Assembly: GCF_027213785.1 (NCBI RefSeq)
Contig: NZ_JAPWGO010000002.1
Span: 327,111 to 391,110 of the forward strand
DNA from: Limimaricola sp. G21655-S1
GTDB taxonomy: Bacteria; Pseudomonadota; Alphaproteobacteria; Rhodobacterales; Rhodobacteraceae
DNA length: 64,000 nucleotides
Reading direction: 5' to 3'
Shown here piece after piece: positions 18,794 to 25,912 of the stretch. The stretch's first letter is position 1; the number at the start of each line of letters is the position of its first letter. A program made the translations under genes and the position numbers. Below the pieces are notes generated by a model. The model was not told the DNA's origin, searched no databases, and saw only the letters and a list, made by a program, of their open reading frames with translations.

Positions 18794-19725
18794 CAGCGAT
18801 CCTTGGGGTCGAGTGCATCACGCAGACCGTCGCCGACGAAGAAGAAGGCGAAGAGGGTGATGACGAAGAAGAAGAGCGGGAAGGCAAGCTGCCAGATCAC
18901 GCCGTATTGCATGTTGCTGGCACCGTTCGAGATCAGCGCCCCGAGCGAGGTGTTCGGCTCCTGGATGCCGAGGCCGAGGAAGCTGATGAAGCTCTCGGTG
19001 ATGATCATCTGCGGCACGAGCAGCGTGGCGTAGACGATGACGAGGCCCAGAAGGTTCGGCACGATGTGGCGCAGGATGATCGTCATCGGCCGGACGCCGG
19101 TGGCATGCGCCGCCTCGACGAACTCCTTGCCCTTGATGGTCAAGGTTTGGCCGCGGGCGATGCGCGACATGTCGAGCCAAGAGATCAGGCCGATGCCGAT
19201 GAACAGCATCAGGATCGAGCGGCCGAAGATCACCAGCATCAGGATCAGCACGAACATGTAAGGCACCGACATCAGGATATCGACCGTGCGCATCATCGCG
19301 CCGTCCGTGCGCCCGCCCTGATAGCCCGCGATGGCGCCGTAGAGCGTGCCGACGATCACCGCGACGCCGGCGCCGACGATGCCGACGAGGAGCGAGATCC
19401 GGGTACCCTGCACGGTGCGCGCGTAGAGGTCGCGGCCCGAGCTGTCGGTGCCGAAGTAATGCCCGGTCTCGAAGGAGGGCACGCCCTGCGTGGCATTCGA
19501 GCCGATCAGCGAGAAATCGACGTAGTCGGGTTCGTACTGGGCGAGAAACCCGCCGAAGAAGGCGAAGATGCAGATCAGCACCAGCGCCACGAGACCGGCC
19601 ACGGCGGCGCGGTTGCGCATGAAGCGCTGGCGCGCATCCTTCCACAGCGAGCGGCCCTTGACCTCGGCGGCGGCCTGCGCGGCGAGCAGGCGGTCTGCGG
19701 TGTCGGGATCGGGATTGAGCGACAT
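18793..19725 (-). CDS. oppC: oligopeptide ABC transporter permease OppC
   Basis: A 310-residue permease with one N-terminal membrane segment (VAGLVALVLICIFAFFGGFL), a periplasmic loop with GTDSSGRDLYART (the classic OppC/DppC block) and five further segments. The EAA loop that contacts the ATPases reads EFVEAAHATGVRPMTIILRH. ATG 19725 has the SD GAGGAGGGG upstream. It lies 11 bp after oppB. Confidence 0.93.
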   Translation of the reverse strand: MSLNPDPDTADRLLAAQAAAEVKGRSLWKDARQRFMRNRAAVAGLVALVLICIFAFFGGFLAQYEPDYVDFSLIGSNATQGVPSFETGHYFGTDSSGRDLYARTVQGTRISLLVGIVGAGVAVIVGTLYGAIAGYQGGRTDGAMMRTVDILMSVPYMFVLILMLVIFGRSILMLFIGIGLISWLDMSRIARGQTLTIKGKEFVEAAHATGVRPMTIILRHIVPNLLGLVIVYATLLVPQMIITESFISFLGLGIQEPNTSLGALISNGASNMQYGVIWQLAFPLFFFVITLFAFFFVGDGLRDALDPKDR

Positions 19726-19736
19726 GGGACCCCTCC

Positions 19737-20660
19737 TCAGTAGCGGATCTTCGGATCGATCCATGCGTAGAGCAGGTCGACCACGAGGTTGAACGTGACC
19801 GTCAGCACACCGACGAGGATGGTGATCCCCATGATGACCGAGTAGTCGCGGTTGAAGGCGGAGTTGACGAAGAACTGGCCGATGCCGCCGGTCGAGAAGA
19901 ACACGTCGATGATCACCGAGCCGGTGATCATGCCGACGAAGGCGGGCCCGAGATAGCTGAGCACCGGCAGCATGGTCGGCTTCATCGCGTGCTTCCAGAT
20001 GATCCGCCTGGTCGGCAGGCCCTTGGCGCGCGCGGTGCGGATGAAGCCGGCATTGAGCACCTCGAGCATCGACGAGCGGGTGATCCGGGCGATCGAGGCC
20101 ATGTAGGAGGTCGAGAGCGCGATCACCGGCAGGATGATGTACTCGATCTGGCCGCCCTGCCAGCCGCCGCCCGGCAGCCAGCCGAGCCACAGCGTGAAGA
20201 CCAGCACGAGGATCGGCGCCATCACGAAGTTGGGCAGCACCTGCGCGCCAATCGAGATGCCGACGGCGAGGTAGTCGAGCCAGGAATTGTGCCGGATCGC
20301 CGCGGCGACGCCGAGCGCGACGCCGACCACGAGGGCGACGATGAAGCTCCAGAACCCGTAGGTGAGCGTCACCGGAAAGCCTTGGGCGATCACGTCGTTG
20401 ACGGTGCGGTCGCGGTACTGGAACGAGGGGCCGAAGTCGAAATGCACGACCACGTTCCAGACGTAGTTCGCCATCTGCTTCCAATAGGGCTGATCGAGCC
20501 CGTAGCGCGCCTCGATATTGGCCATGACCTGCGCGGGCAGCGGGCGTTCGGAATTAAAGGGGCCGCCGGGGGCGGCATACATCAGCACGAAGGAGATCAC
20601 GACAAGCAGCAGGATCGTCGGGATCGCGACGGCGACGCGCCTGAGAACGTAATTCAGCAT
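19737..20660 (-). CDS. oppB: oligopeptide ABC transporter permease OppB
   Basis: A 307-residue permease with six membrane segments. It starts MLNYVLRRVAVAIPTILLLV, the typical OppB N-terminus. The EAA loop is in FIRTARAKGLPTRRIIWKHA and the C-terminus ends DLLYAWIDPKIRY, the usual OppB tail. It pairs with OppC as the channel. It lies 91 bp after oppA; the intervening DNA shows no clear terminator. Confidence 0.94.
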   Translation of the reverse strand: MLNYVLRRVAVAIPTILLLVVISFVLMYAAPGGPFNSERPLPAQVMANIEARYGLDQPYWKQMANYVWNVVVHFDFGPSFQYRDRTVNDVIAQGFPVTLTYGFWSFIVALVVGVALGVAAAIRHNSWLDYLAVGISIGAQVLPNFVMAPILVLVFTLWLGWLPGGGWQGGQIEYIILPVIALSTSYMASIARITRSSMLEVLNAGFIRTARAKGLPTRRIIWKHAMKPTMLPVLSYLGPAFVGMITGSVIIDVFFSTGGIGQFFVNSAFNRDYSVIMGITILVGVLTVTFNLVVDLLYAWIDPKIRY

Positions 20661-20751
20661 GGGGGATGATACCTCGTTTCCGCAGCCTGCGGAAATGGAT
20701 CGCGCCCCCCGGCGCGACGGCCAGGGGGCGCGGTTGTCGTCACATCAGGAT

Positions 20752-22392
20752 TTACTCTTCCGCGACGCGGTAGAGGTCCTTGGCGTACCAGTTGTCCTGC
20801 GCGTTCTCGAGCGGGTAGCCCTTGATGGTGTCATCCATCATGAACACGGTGGCGTAATGGTAGATCGGCAGGATCGGGAACTCCTGGGTCAGGATCTCCT
20901 CGGCCTGGGTGTAGAGCGGCAGCGGATCCTCGGCGGTCTTCGCCTCGGCCAGCAGCCCGTCGTAATCGGCGTTGTTGAAGCCGGAGTCGTTGTAGGACGA
21001 GTTGGTGTCCATGATGTCGAGGAACGACGAGGCCTCGTTGTAGTCGGCGCACCAGCCGGCACGGGCGATCTCGTAGTTCTTGTTGTGGCGCTCCTCGAGG
21101 AAGGTCTGCCACTCCATGTTGGCCATCGAGATGTCGACGCCCAGCGTCTGCTTCCACATCTGGCCGATCGCGGTCGCGACCTGCTTGTGCGACTCGGAGG
21201 TGTTGTAGAGCAGGTCGAAGGAAAGCGACTCGCCGCCTTCGCCATAGCCGGCCTCGGCGAAGAGCTCCTTGGCGCGCTCGTTGCGCTCCTGCTGGCTCAT
21301 CTGCGCCGCCTCGACCGAGGGAACCTCGAAGCCCGCGGTGGCCCAGTGGGTCAGCGTGTAGGCTGGCTTCTGGCCGCCGGCGACGACGTTCTCGACGATC
21401 ACGTCACGATCGATGGCGAGATAGAGCGCCTCGCGCACCTTCGGATCCTTGAGCGCCTCGGGGCCGCTCTCGGAGACGTTCAGGTTGTAGTAGTAGGTGC
21501 ACAGGTTCGGCACCGAGATCGCCTCGGTCGGGTGCTCCTCGGCGAGACGCGGGAACTGGCCCGCGGGCACGTCGGTCTGGTCGAACTCGCCGGCGAGATA
21601 GCGGGTCAGCGCCTGGTTCTCGTCGTTGATGATGAGCGCCTTCACCTCTTCGATGATGACGTTCTCGGCGTCCCAGTATTCCGGGTTCTTCTTGAGCGTG
21701 ATGTACTCCTGCGGGACCCGGTCCTCGAGCACGTAGGCGCCGTTCGACACCATGTTGCCGGGCTGGGCCCAGGCGTCGCCATGCTCTTCGATGGTCGCCT
21801 TGGGCACCGGGAAGGTGGTGGTATGCGTCACCATCTGCGGGAAATAGGGCAGACGCTGCGACAGGGTCACCTCGAGGGTGTGGTCGTCGATCGCCTTCAC
21901 GCCGAGTTCGGAGGGCTCCATGTCGCCCGCGATCACCTCGTCGACATTGGTGATCTTCATCAGGCCCATGTACCACTGGTACTCGGAGGCGGTCGCCGGG
22001 TCGGCGGCGCGCTGCCAGGAATAGACGAAGTCATTCGCGGTCACCGGCTCGCCGTTCGACCACTTGGCGTCGTCGCGCAGGGTGAAGGTATAGGTCAGGC
22101 CATCCTCGGAGACCTCGTAGCCGGTGGCCACGCCCGGCACCACGTCGCCCTTCTCGTCTTGGTTCATCAGGCCTTCGAACAGCTGGCGGCCGATCGCCGA
22201 GCCCTCGACGTCCTCGATCAGGTTCGGGTCGATCGACGGGAATTCGTCGAGCACGCGGTAGGTAAAGCTCTGGTCGGCGGCGAGCTTCTCCCCGGTCTCG
22301 GGGTGCTCCATCATCGCGTGGCTTTCGGCATGGGCGGCGCCGGCCATGGCAATCAGCGCCGCACCGGCGAGAAGGCGGGTCTTCAAGGTCAT
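20752..22392 (-). CDS. oppA: oligopeptide ABC transporter substrate-binding protein OppA
   Basis: A 546-residue periplasmic cluster C binding protein. The signal peptide is MTLKTRLLAGAALIAMAGAAHAE, cut after AHA. The family blocks are ANDFVYSWQRAADPATASEY, FPQMVTHTTTFPVPKAT and ADYNEASSFLDIMDTNSSYN. The last block is the OppA peptide-site region that separates it from dipeptide and nickel binders. ATG 22392 follows AGGGA; the frame continues upstream for 59 codons without support. It is the first gene of oppABCDF and probably the most highly expressed. It imports oligopeptides, in some bacteria murein peptides. Confidence 0.93.
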   Translation of the reverse strand: MTLKTRLLAGAALIAMAGAAHAESHAMMEHPETGEKLAADQSFTYRVLDEFPSIDPNLIEDVEGSAIGRQLFEGLMNQDEKGDVVPGVATGYEVSEDGLTYTFTLRDDAKWSNGEPVTANDFVYSWQRAADPATASEYQWYMGLMKITNVDEVIAGDMEPSELGVKAIDDHTLEVTLSQRLPYFPQMVTHTTTFPVPKATIEEHGDAWAQPGNMVSNGAYVLEDRVPQEYITLKKNPEYWDAENVIIEEVKALIINDENQALTRYLAGEFDQTDVPAGQFPRLAEEHPTEAISVPNLCTYYYNLNVSESGPEALKDPKVREALYLAIDRDVIVENVVAGGQKPAYTLTHWATAGFEVPSVEAAQMSQQERNERAKELFAEAGYGEGGESLSFDLLYNTSESHKQVATAIGQMWKQTLGVDISMANMEWQTFLEERHNKNYEIARAGWCADYNEASSFLDIMDTNSSYNDSGFNNADYDGLLAEAKTAEDPLPLYTQAEEILTQEFPILPIYHYATVFMMDDTIKGYPLENAQDNWYAKDLYRVAEE

Positions 22393-22755
22393 TAGATCAT
22401 CCCTGTGTAAAAGGCGCGGGTGAGGCCGCGCCGGATGGACGTCCGCCCTTTGCGGGCGTGGTTGTGGCACGATCCTTTTGCGATAGGCCCTGCAATGCAA
22501 GACTATTCGCGGCATGACCATGCGACAGCAGACCCGTCGAATTTCCCCAAGGTCAGGCAAGATGAGCAACCTTATGGCGAAAATCCCGCCGCTTTCGCAC
22601 AGATCATGTCGGGCAAACCCGACCGCACGGCAACTTCACGTTTCATTTCCCGCGCCAGCGTCCGGAAATTGTGATCAATCGCGGACAGCGAAAATCTGCC
22701 AGCTCTCGTCATTGCCATCCCTAAGCGCTAGTTCCGGGGCGGGAGAACACGCCAG
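22393..22755. other. intergenic region between oppA and the small ORF
   Basis: This 363-bp stretch separates the divergent opp operon from the LysR/fds cluster and must hold the opp promoter. Small inverted repeats are visible (GGCGCGG..CCGCGCC near 22412, CGCCC..GGGCG near 22444, GTCGGG..CCCGAC near 22609), none with a T-run. No coding frame is convincing. No specific operator could be assigned. Confidence 0.4.
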
Positions 22756-22920
22756 ATGACATCCTATCCGACCGACTCCGCCCCGGATTCCGCACGGGCA
22801 ATGGAAGCGCGGCACATGCCGCTCGGGACGACATCCCGCCCGGCCCCGCTGGCGGTTTCCGGCTCCGACGGGTCCGGCGCCCTGGGACCGCTTCGCCAGG
22901 GCACGGAGGGCTTGCGATGA
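22756..22920 (+). CDS. possible small ORF (54 aa) coupled to the LysR gene
   Basis: ATG 22756 to TGA 22918-22920 gives 54 residues, beginning MTSYPTDSAPDSARAMEARH and rich in Ser, Pro and Gly. Its stop overlaps the LysR start in an ATGA junction, the same junction used between all fds genes. GCGGGAG lies 8 bp before its ATG. No family is recognised and composition is not strongly protein-like. It may be a coupling or regulatory ORF for LysR translation, or chance. Judged plausible only because of the exact ATGA overlap. Confidence 0.3.
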   Translation: MTSYPTDSAPDSARAMEARHMPLGTTSRPAPLAVSGSDGSGALGPLRQGTEGLR

Positions 22921-23801
22921 TCGAGCGGCTCGAGGCGTTCCTGGCGCTTGCCAAGGCCCGGCATTTCGGCCGTGCGGCCGAAGCGATGGGGGTAACGCAG
23001 CCCACGCTTTCGGCCGCGATCCGCCAGCTCGAGGATCAGCTCGGGGTGATGCTGGTGCGGCGGGGCTCGCGTTTTCAGGGGCTGACCCCCGAGGGCGAGC
23101 GCGTGCTCGACTGGGCGCGGCGCATCTCGGGCGACGTGAAGGGCATGAAGGAGGAGCTGCGCGCCGCGCGCGAGGGGCTTACCGGCGTGCTGCGGCTCGC
23201 GGTCATCCCGACGGCACTGGGCGCGGTGGCGCAGCTCACATCGCGCTTTTCGGCCGCGCATCCGAGGATGCGGTTCTCCATCCGCTCGGCCACCACCACC
23301 CAGCTTCTGGCGGCGATCGAGGATCATGAGGCCGATGCCGGGATCGGCTATCTCGACAACGAGCCACTGGGCCGGGTCGTCACAGTGCCACTCTATACCG
23401 AGCGCTACGTCGCGGTGATGCGCGCCGACGCGCCGCTGGCCGATCGCGACAGGCTGCGCTGGGGCGATCTGGCGCAGGTCGAGCTGTGCCTGCTCACACC
23501 CGACATGCAGAACCGCCGGATCATCGCTGGGCATCTGCGGGCCGCCGGCGTCGAGGTTGCGCCCAAGGTCGAGACCAACTCGACCATCGTGCTGATCAGC
23601 CACGTGCTCGCCACCGGCTGGGTGACGATCCTGCCCGAGCGCGGCGCGGCGATCTTTCTGGAAGGGCAGCCGCTGGTCGCCCGCCCCCTGACCGCACCCG
23701 ACGCCGCGCATGAGATCGGGCTGATCGCGCCTTGGCGCGAGCCGCACACGCCGCTGCTGACGGCCCTGCTCGCCGAGGCCCGACGCTTCGACAAATCATG
23801 A
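22917..23801 (+). CDS. LysR family transcriptional regulator of the formate dehydrogenase operon
   Basis: A 294-residue LysR protein. The N-terminal winged HTH is MIERLEAFLALAKARHFGRA through MGVTQPTLSAAIRQLEDQLG, and the effector domain begins near LTGVLRLAVIPTALG. It lies 93 bp before fdsG on the same strand. A LysR regulator (FdsR) next to fds operons is known in Cupriavidus, where formate is the inducer; the same role is inferred here. Unusually it is co-oriented with the operon rather than divergent. An operator is expected in 23802-23894 or upstream but none was resolved by eye. Confidence 0.85.
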   Translation: MIERLEAFLALAKARHFGRAAEAMGVTQPTLSAAIRQLEDQLGVMLVRRGSRFQGLTPEGERVLDWARRISGDVKGMKEELRAAREGLTGVLRLAVIPTALGAVAQLTSRFSAAHPRMRFSIRSATTTQLLAAIEDHEADAGIGYLDNEPLGRVVTVPLYTERYVAVMRADAPLADRDRLRWGDLAQVELCLLTPDMQNRRIIAGHLRAAGVEVAPKVETNSTIVLISHVLATGWVTILPERGAAIFLEGQPLVARPLTAPDAAHEIGLIAPWREPHTPLLTALLAEARRFDKS

Positions 23802-23894
23802 TAGGATTTCTCTATCGCGGCACGGAACAGCGATATTGATCCGGGGCGTGAGCATGCAGTTGTATGCGCGGACGACTCGAGGAGGAGCCAGCCA

Positions 23895-24374
23895 ATGCCG
23901 ACACCGCCAGCCCCCGTCGATCTGGAGACGCGTCTCGGCGCGATTCTCTCCGATCACGCGCAACTTGAGGGGCCGCTGCTGCCGATCCTGCACGCGGTGC
24001 AGGCCGAATGGGGCTACGTGCCGCCGGAGGCGCTGCCGATCATTGCCGAAGGGCTGAACATCAGCCGCGCCGAGGTGCATGGCGTGGTCAGCTTCTACCA
24101 TGATTTCCGGGAGGAGCCGGCGGGCCGCCACATGGTCAAGATCTGCCGCGCCGAGGCTTGCCAAGCCCGTGGCGGCCACGGCGTCGAGGCCGCGGCCAAG
24201 GCCCGGCTCGGCGTCGACTGGCACGGCACCACCGCCGATGGCGGCGTGACGCTCGAGCCCGTGTATTGCCTCGGCCTCTGCGCCACCGGCCCCGCCGCGA
24301 TGATCGACGGCCGCGTCGTGGCCCGCGTCGACGAGAAGCGGCTCGAAACCCTGCTTTCGGAGGTCGGCGCATGA
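23895..24374 (+). CDS. fdsG: NAD-dependent formate dehydrogenase gamma subunit
   Basis: A 159-residue NuoE-like subunit that carries one [2Fe-2S] cluster and passes electrons within the soluble FdsABG complex. The four cysteines are in KICRAEACQARGG and PVYCLGLCATGPA, the C-x4-C ... C-x3-C pattern of NuoE. The N-terminal helical part is VQAEWGYVPPEALPIIAEGL with VHGVVSFYHDF. ATG 23895 follows GGAGGAG. The stop overlaps the fdsB start by ATGA. Confidence 0.93.
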   Translation: MPTPPAPVDLETRLGAILSDHAQLEGPLLPILHAVQAEWGYVPPEALPIIAEGLNISRAEVHGVVSFYHDFREEPAGRHMVKICRAEACQARGGHGVEAAAKARLGVDWHGTTADGGVTLEPVYCLGLCATGPAAMIDGRVVARVDEKRLETLLSEVGA

Positions 24375-25912
24375 CCAAGCTGAAGATCTACGTCCCCCGT
24401 GACGCCGCCGCCCTCGCGGTCGATGCCGAGAAGGTCGCCGAGGCCGTACTGGCCGAGGCGAAGATCCGCGAGATCGAGGTCGAGCTGGTGCGCAACGGCT
24501 CGCGCGGGATGCTCTGGCTTGAGCCGATGGTCGAGATCGAGAAGGACGGCACCCGCCATGCCTTCGGGCCGGTGACGCCGCACGACGTGCAGGCGCTGTT
24601 TGATGCCGATTGGGGCGATCACGCCCTCGCCCTCGGCCCGACCGAGGAAATCGACTGGATGAAGCGGCAGACCCGCCTCACCTTTGCCCGCGTCGGCGTG
24701 ATCGATCCGCTGTCTCTCGATGCCTACGAGGCGCATGGCGGGCTCAAGGGGCTGCGCCGGGCGCTGGAGATGACCGGCGCGGCGATCATCGACGAGATGA
24801 AGGAATCGGGACTGCGCGGTCGCGGCGGCGCCGGTTTCCCGACGGGCATCAAGTGGGACACGGTCCGGCTCGCCGAGGCGGACCAGAAATACATCGTCGC
24901 CAATGCCGACGAGGGCGATTCGGGCACCTTCGCCGACCGGATGCTGATGGAGGGCGATCCCTTCAGCCTGATCGAGGGCATGGCGATCGCGGGCATCTGC
25001 GTCGGCGCGACCCGTGGCTACATCTACCTGCGCTCGGAATACCCGGAAGCGATCCACACCATGAACGAGGCGATCCGCATCGCCCGCGCGCGCGGCGTTC
25101 TCGGCGCCTCGGTGCTCGGCTCCGGCTTCGCCTATGACATGGAGGTCCGCGTCGGCGCGGGCGCCTATGTCTGTGGCGAGGAAACCTCGCTGTTGAACAG
25201 CCTCGAGGGCAAGCGTGGCGTGGTGCGCGCCAAGCCGCCGCTCCCGGCGATCGAGGGCTTCCTCGGCAAGCCCACCGTGGTCAACAACATCATCTCGCTC
25301 GGCACCGTGCCCGTGATCTTCGAGAAGGGCGCGGCGCATTACCGCGACTTCGGTCTCGGGCGCTCGCGCGGCACGATACCGATCCAGATCGCCGGCAACG
25401 TGAAGTACGGCGGTCTGTTCGAGACCGCCTTCGGCACCTCGCTCGGCGCGCTGGTCGACGAGATCGGCGGCGGCACCGCCTCGGGCCGCCCGGTCAAGGC
25501 GGTGCAGGTCGGCGGCCCGCTCGGGGCCTACTTCCCGCGCGACCTGTTCGACACCCCCTTCGGCTACGAGGAGTTCGACGGCCAGGGCGGGCTGATCGGC
25601 CATGCGGGCGTGGTGGTGTTCGACGACACCGCCGACATGCTCGGCATGGCGCGCTTCGCGATGGAGTTCTGTGCGGTCGAAAGCTGTGGCAAGTGCACGC
25701 CCTGCCGGATCGGCGCGGTGCGCGGCGTCGAAACGGTCGATCGCATCGCGCGGGGCGACGCCTCGGCGATCCCGCTGCTGACCGATCTGTGCGATACCAT
25801 GAAGGACGGCTCGCTCTGCGCGCTGGGCGGCTTCACCCCCTACCCCGTCATGTCGGCGCTCACCCATTTCCCAGACGATTTCCATGCCAATGCCAAGGAG
25901 GCGGCGGAATGA
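24371..25912 (+). CDS. fdsB: NAD-dependent formate dehydrogenase beta subunit
   Basis: A 513-residue NuoF-like subunit that binds FMN and NAD and reduces NAD+ with electrons from formate. A thioredoxin-like N-terminal domain of about 120 residues precedes the NuoF core. The nucleotide loop is GLRGRGGAGFPTGIKW, the FMN region NADEGDSGTFADR, with GAYVCGEETSLLNSLEGKRG. The [4Fe-4S] cysteines are in ESCGKCTPCRIGAVRG and SLCALGGF. Start ATG 24371 overlaps fdsG and the stop overlaps fdsA. Confidence 0.95.
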   Translation: MTKLKIYVPRDAAALAVDAEKVAEAVLAEAKIREIEVELVRNGSRGMLWLEPMVEIEKDGTRHAFGPVTPHDVQALFDADWGDHALALGPTEEIDWMKRQTRLTFARVGVIDPLSLDAYEAHGGLKGLRRALEMTGAAIIDEMKESGLRGRGGAGFPTGIKWDTVRLAEADQKYIVANADEGDSGTFADRMLMEGDPFSLIEGMAIAGICVGATRGYIYLRSEYPEAIHTMNEAIRIARARGVLGASVLGSGFAYDMEVRVGAGAYVCGEETSLLNSLEGKRGVVRAKPPLPAIEGFLGKPTVVNNIISLGTVPVIFEKGAAHYRDFGLGRSRGTIPIQIAGNVKYGGLFETAFGTSLGALVDEIGGGTASGRPVKAVQVGGPLGAYFPRDLFDTPFGYEEFDGQGGLIGHAGVVVFDDTADMLGMARFAMEFCAVESCGKCTPCRIGAVRGVETVDRIARGDASAIPLLTDLCDTMKDGSLCALGGFTPYPVMSALTHFPDDFHANAKEAAE

